Shown here: positions 62,377-64,000 of the stretch, in pieces
Layout: each line of letters opens with the position of its first letter
How positions within the stretch are numbered: the first letter of the stretch is position 1
From: a bacterium
GTDB taxonomy: Bacteria; Zhuqueibacterota; Zhuqueibacteria; Residuimicrobiales; Residuimicrobiaceae
DNA: 64,000 nt
Reading direction: 5' to 3'
NCBI GenBank assembly: GCA_029565685.1
Contig: JAKQNR010000017.1
Location: forward strand, 124,001 to 188,000
Made by a program: the position numbers and the translations under genes
Notes under the pieces: model-generated
The model's database searches: none
What the model saw: the letters and a program-made list of their open reading frames with translations, nothing else
Told to the model about the DNA's origin: nothing

Positions 62377-62922
62377 TTAGTCCGTTGCCATGGATCTGGA
62401 AACCGTGCGGCACAGCGCTGTAAAGGCCTGGTCCCAAGCCGGCGGGGTGGAAAAAGAAATGATGAAATTGTGGATTTTTTCCCGTTGAGGATCCGCAAAG
62501 CCAATTTTGATCGGCGCCTTGGCCTGATGCGCCAGCACCAGATTGATAAAGGCAAAAGCCAGGCTGAGATCCAGGACGATATCGAAGGATTCGGACAACA
62601 GTCGCTTTTTCATCTCTTTGGACGGCAAACCCCAATAATCCAGATCCGCCTGGTCCCATTCCTTGCACTGGATGGTTCCTACGGGCGGCAGGGATTTTTG
62701 TTTGATCAGATGCAGCCGGGAGTGTGGAAACAGGGCCTGCAAGGAGTTGAGGTTTTTCTGCTGGATCGCCCGGCGATACTCGTGTTCGTTCTCAGGCAGC
62801 AGCACTAACACCCGTTGGGTGCGGGCCATTTGAGCGGGCCATTTGACTACGGTCGGCTCATGATGGGCGGTGCGAAGGAACCGCTTTCTGCCGAGGTTCT
62901 GCGCAATCGATTGAAAAGACAT
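62377..62922 (-). CDS. DUF6913-like protein
   Basis: A 181-residue protein when started at the ATG at 62922, where GGAAC lies upstream; a longer start at 62985 is possible. The middle shows TQRVLVLLPENEHEYRRA, a DYWGLPSKEMKKRLL segment and FDIVLDLSLAFAFINLVLA followed by KIGFADPQREKIHNFIIS. This pattern resembles the DUF6913 family of FCB-group bacteria, with a Rossmann-like, glycosyltransferase family 9-like feel. Function is unknown. It immediately precedes the diguanylate cyclase. Confidence 0.6.
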   Translation of the reverse strand: MSFQSIAQNLGRKRFLRTAHHEPTVVKWPAQMARTQRVLVLLPENEHEYRRAIQQKNLNSLQALFPHSRLHLIKQKSLPPVGTIQCKEWDQADLDYWGLPSKEMKKRLLSESFDIVLDLSLAFAFINLVLAHQAKAPIKIGFADPQREKIHNFIISFSTPPAWDQAFTALCRTVSRSMATD

Positions 62923-63041
62923 GCTGTTCCAGTTATCTTGTGACGAGCATTCGATGCCTGTTGCCCCCTTGAGCAATTTACTCATTTTTGTCGTTGCAGT
63001 CAATATCCAATTCCGGTCCAAGTGGAATCAACGCCAGTCGT

Positions 63042-64000
63042 TCACCAGCGCAGTTCCGCCTGCAGTGAAATCCAGCGCTCCCGGTTGCCGCTCGTTTCGT
63101 CCCATCCCGAGCCGGTATGATCCCGGTCGAGATAGATACTTTCCTCGTACTTGGCGGTCAGGTGCAGGCCCCAATGGCGCAGCCCTGCCAGGAGAAACCA
63201 GCGCCAGCCTCGGCCGTAGAGCATTTTTATCCGCAGACGGCCGGGTAGATCCTGTTCGTATTCAAAAAAACGGTTGTCGTACTCTGGGGCCTGAAACCAG
63301 GTCACCCGCGCACACAGAGAGCCGGACCGGGCAAGCGACCAGGTCCCCTGCTGATGCAGGGATGCGGCCTGGCTGTTCTGTTCCATGGCCGCGAGGGTTT
63401 TTCGCTGCACCACGCGATTCCATTCAACCCGGCTGCGCAGACTCAGGCTTTTGGCCGGCTGGTAATCGATCTGGCCCAGAACCGCGTTGCGGATCTGGTT
63501 TCTGATTATCTTTTCATCCGCCGTCAGGGTTTCGCTGCTGGGAGTTCCCGTCCGCTGACAGCGCATGGTGACGGTCAGCTTTTTGTCAGCGGACAGCACC
63601 GCTACGATCTGTTGTCTTTCCGACAGCGTGGAGGCATAGTCCAGCCGGTAACGCAGCCAGGGATGCAGTGTGTGCAACGCAGAGAACGACAGGGAGAGGC
63701 TTGGCAGCGCCCGCCACAGCACCGCCCATCGCAAGCTTTGCTGATTTTTTTCCGGCAGGTTCAGGTGCGGATAAAGCAAATGGTCATACTCAGCGGGGAT
63801 AAGCTCCACTGCAAGCACCTGTCGCCACTGAGCCATTTGCCACCACACTCCGCTCAAGACTGCAATAGCTTGGCCGATCCGTCCGCACTCGCCGAACCAG
63901 TTTATTGATCCGAGCATGGCGTCCCAATTTAAGCCGGCCGCGACAGCGGAACGGCCGCTGAAATCAAAGAATGTATCCGGCCGGTTCTGCTTTTTGGCCG
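63042..64000 (-). CDS. C-terminal beta-barrel part of an outer-membrane protein (partial; runs past window end)
   Basis: The frame is open through to the window edge at 64000, so the ATG at 63917 is not a necessary start and the true gene is longer. The visible ~319 residues are alternating strands typical of an outer-membrane barrel, for example SLSLRSRVEWNRV, FFEYEQDLPGRLRIKMLYGR and GLHLTAKYEESIYL, ending with the aromatic terminal strand WISLQAELRW. Similar barrels in FCB bacteria are the C-terminal part of long helix-hairpin-helix proteins, but the part that would show this lies outside the window. Confidence 0.6.
   Translation of the reverse strand, partial: AKKQNRPDTFFDFSGRSAVAAGLNWDAMLGSINWFGECGRIGQAIAVLSGVWWQMAQWRQVLAVELIPAEYDHLLYPHLNLPEKNQQSLRWAVLWRALPSLSLSFSALHTLHPWLRYRLDYASTLSERQQIVAVLSADKKLTVTMRCQRTGTPSSETLTADEKIIRNQIRNAVLGQIDYQPAKSLSLRSRVEWNRVVQRKTLAAMEQNSQAASLHQQGTWSLARSGSLCARVTWFQAPEYDNRFFEYEQDLPGRLRIKMLYGRGWRWFLLAGLRHWGLHLTAKYEESIYLDRDHTGSGWDETSGNRERWISLQAELRW

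Noticed and set aside
1..64000. tRNA, rRNA, CRISPR arrays, insertion sequences, riboswitches
   Set aside because: Intergenic gaps were read for cloverleaf-like sequence, regular spaced repeats, transposase motifs and known riboswitch cores. None was seen, though a covariance-model scan could not be run.

Overview
The window looks like chromosomal DNA of a Gram-negative bacterium of the FCB superphylum, perhaps near Calditrichota or KSB1-type lineages. The evidence is the set of lineage-typical families: a GWxTD-domain protein, DUF5683, DUF4416, a DUF6913-like protein, and two secreted proteins whose C-termini (PNPF-type motifs) resemble type IX secretion sorting domains. Outer-membrane and Tat-exported proteins fit a diderm. 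Assignment to a phylum is inference. No rRNA, tRNA, CRISPR array, insertion sequence or prophage was recognised.

Layout. 1-4657: the end of an LPG-synthase-type membrane protein, a TIM-barrel sugar isomerase, then a tight plus-strand operon of two thymidylate-kinase-like proteins, a small unknown protein, a short Ppx/GppA phosphatase and a separate HD protein. 4654-14342: minus-strand accessory genes (Tat-exported toroid protein, cupin, radical SAM protein, RadC-type JAMM/DinG helicase fusion, membrane protein, HD-like protein, MBL-fold exonuclease-like protein) and the decayed remains of a GxxExxY gene. 14343-20814: pdxST, a class A penicillin-binding protein with mreB, and purH. 21010-36294: a long minus-strand run from folB to purN that mixes folate and purine synthesis, a deoxynucleoside kinase, an MsbA-like exporter, a UbiA/ferredoxin/geranylgeranyl-reductase/CDP-alcohol transferase lipid block, ftsY, rimO, a GWxTD protein and an LD-carboxypeptidase.

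36521-51733: plus strand. A 2,472-residue secreted multidomain protein starts from a divergent promoter region that carries an inverted repeat. It is followed by an N-acetyltransferase-like gene, a DUF4416 gene and a lipoprotein with a beta-helix carbohydrate-binding domain. Next is a compact operon of ECF sigma factor, probable anti-sigma factor, periplasmic CpxP-like protein, HlyD-like adaptor, VTC (polyphosphate polymerase family) protein and DUF4956 membrane protein. 51939-58588: minus-strand DUF2809, a frameshifted small charged ORF, pyruvate dehydrogenase E2, E1-beta and E1-alpha (no E3), and priA. 58746-64000: a cyclophilin lipoprotein, a subtilase, a diguanylate cyclase, a DUF6913-like protein and the C-terminal part of an outer-membrane protein that runs off the window.

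Most promising for follow-up are the sigma/VTC/DUF4956 operon, the paired thymidylate-kinase-like genes (one with an Arg in place of the Walker A Lys) beside a split Ppx/HD pair, the JAMM-DinG fusion, and the UbiA-ferredoxin-reductase lipid module. All functional links are inferred from gene order and motifs read by eye.
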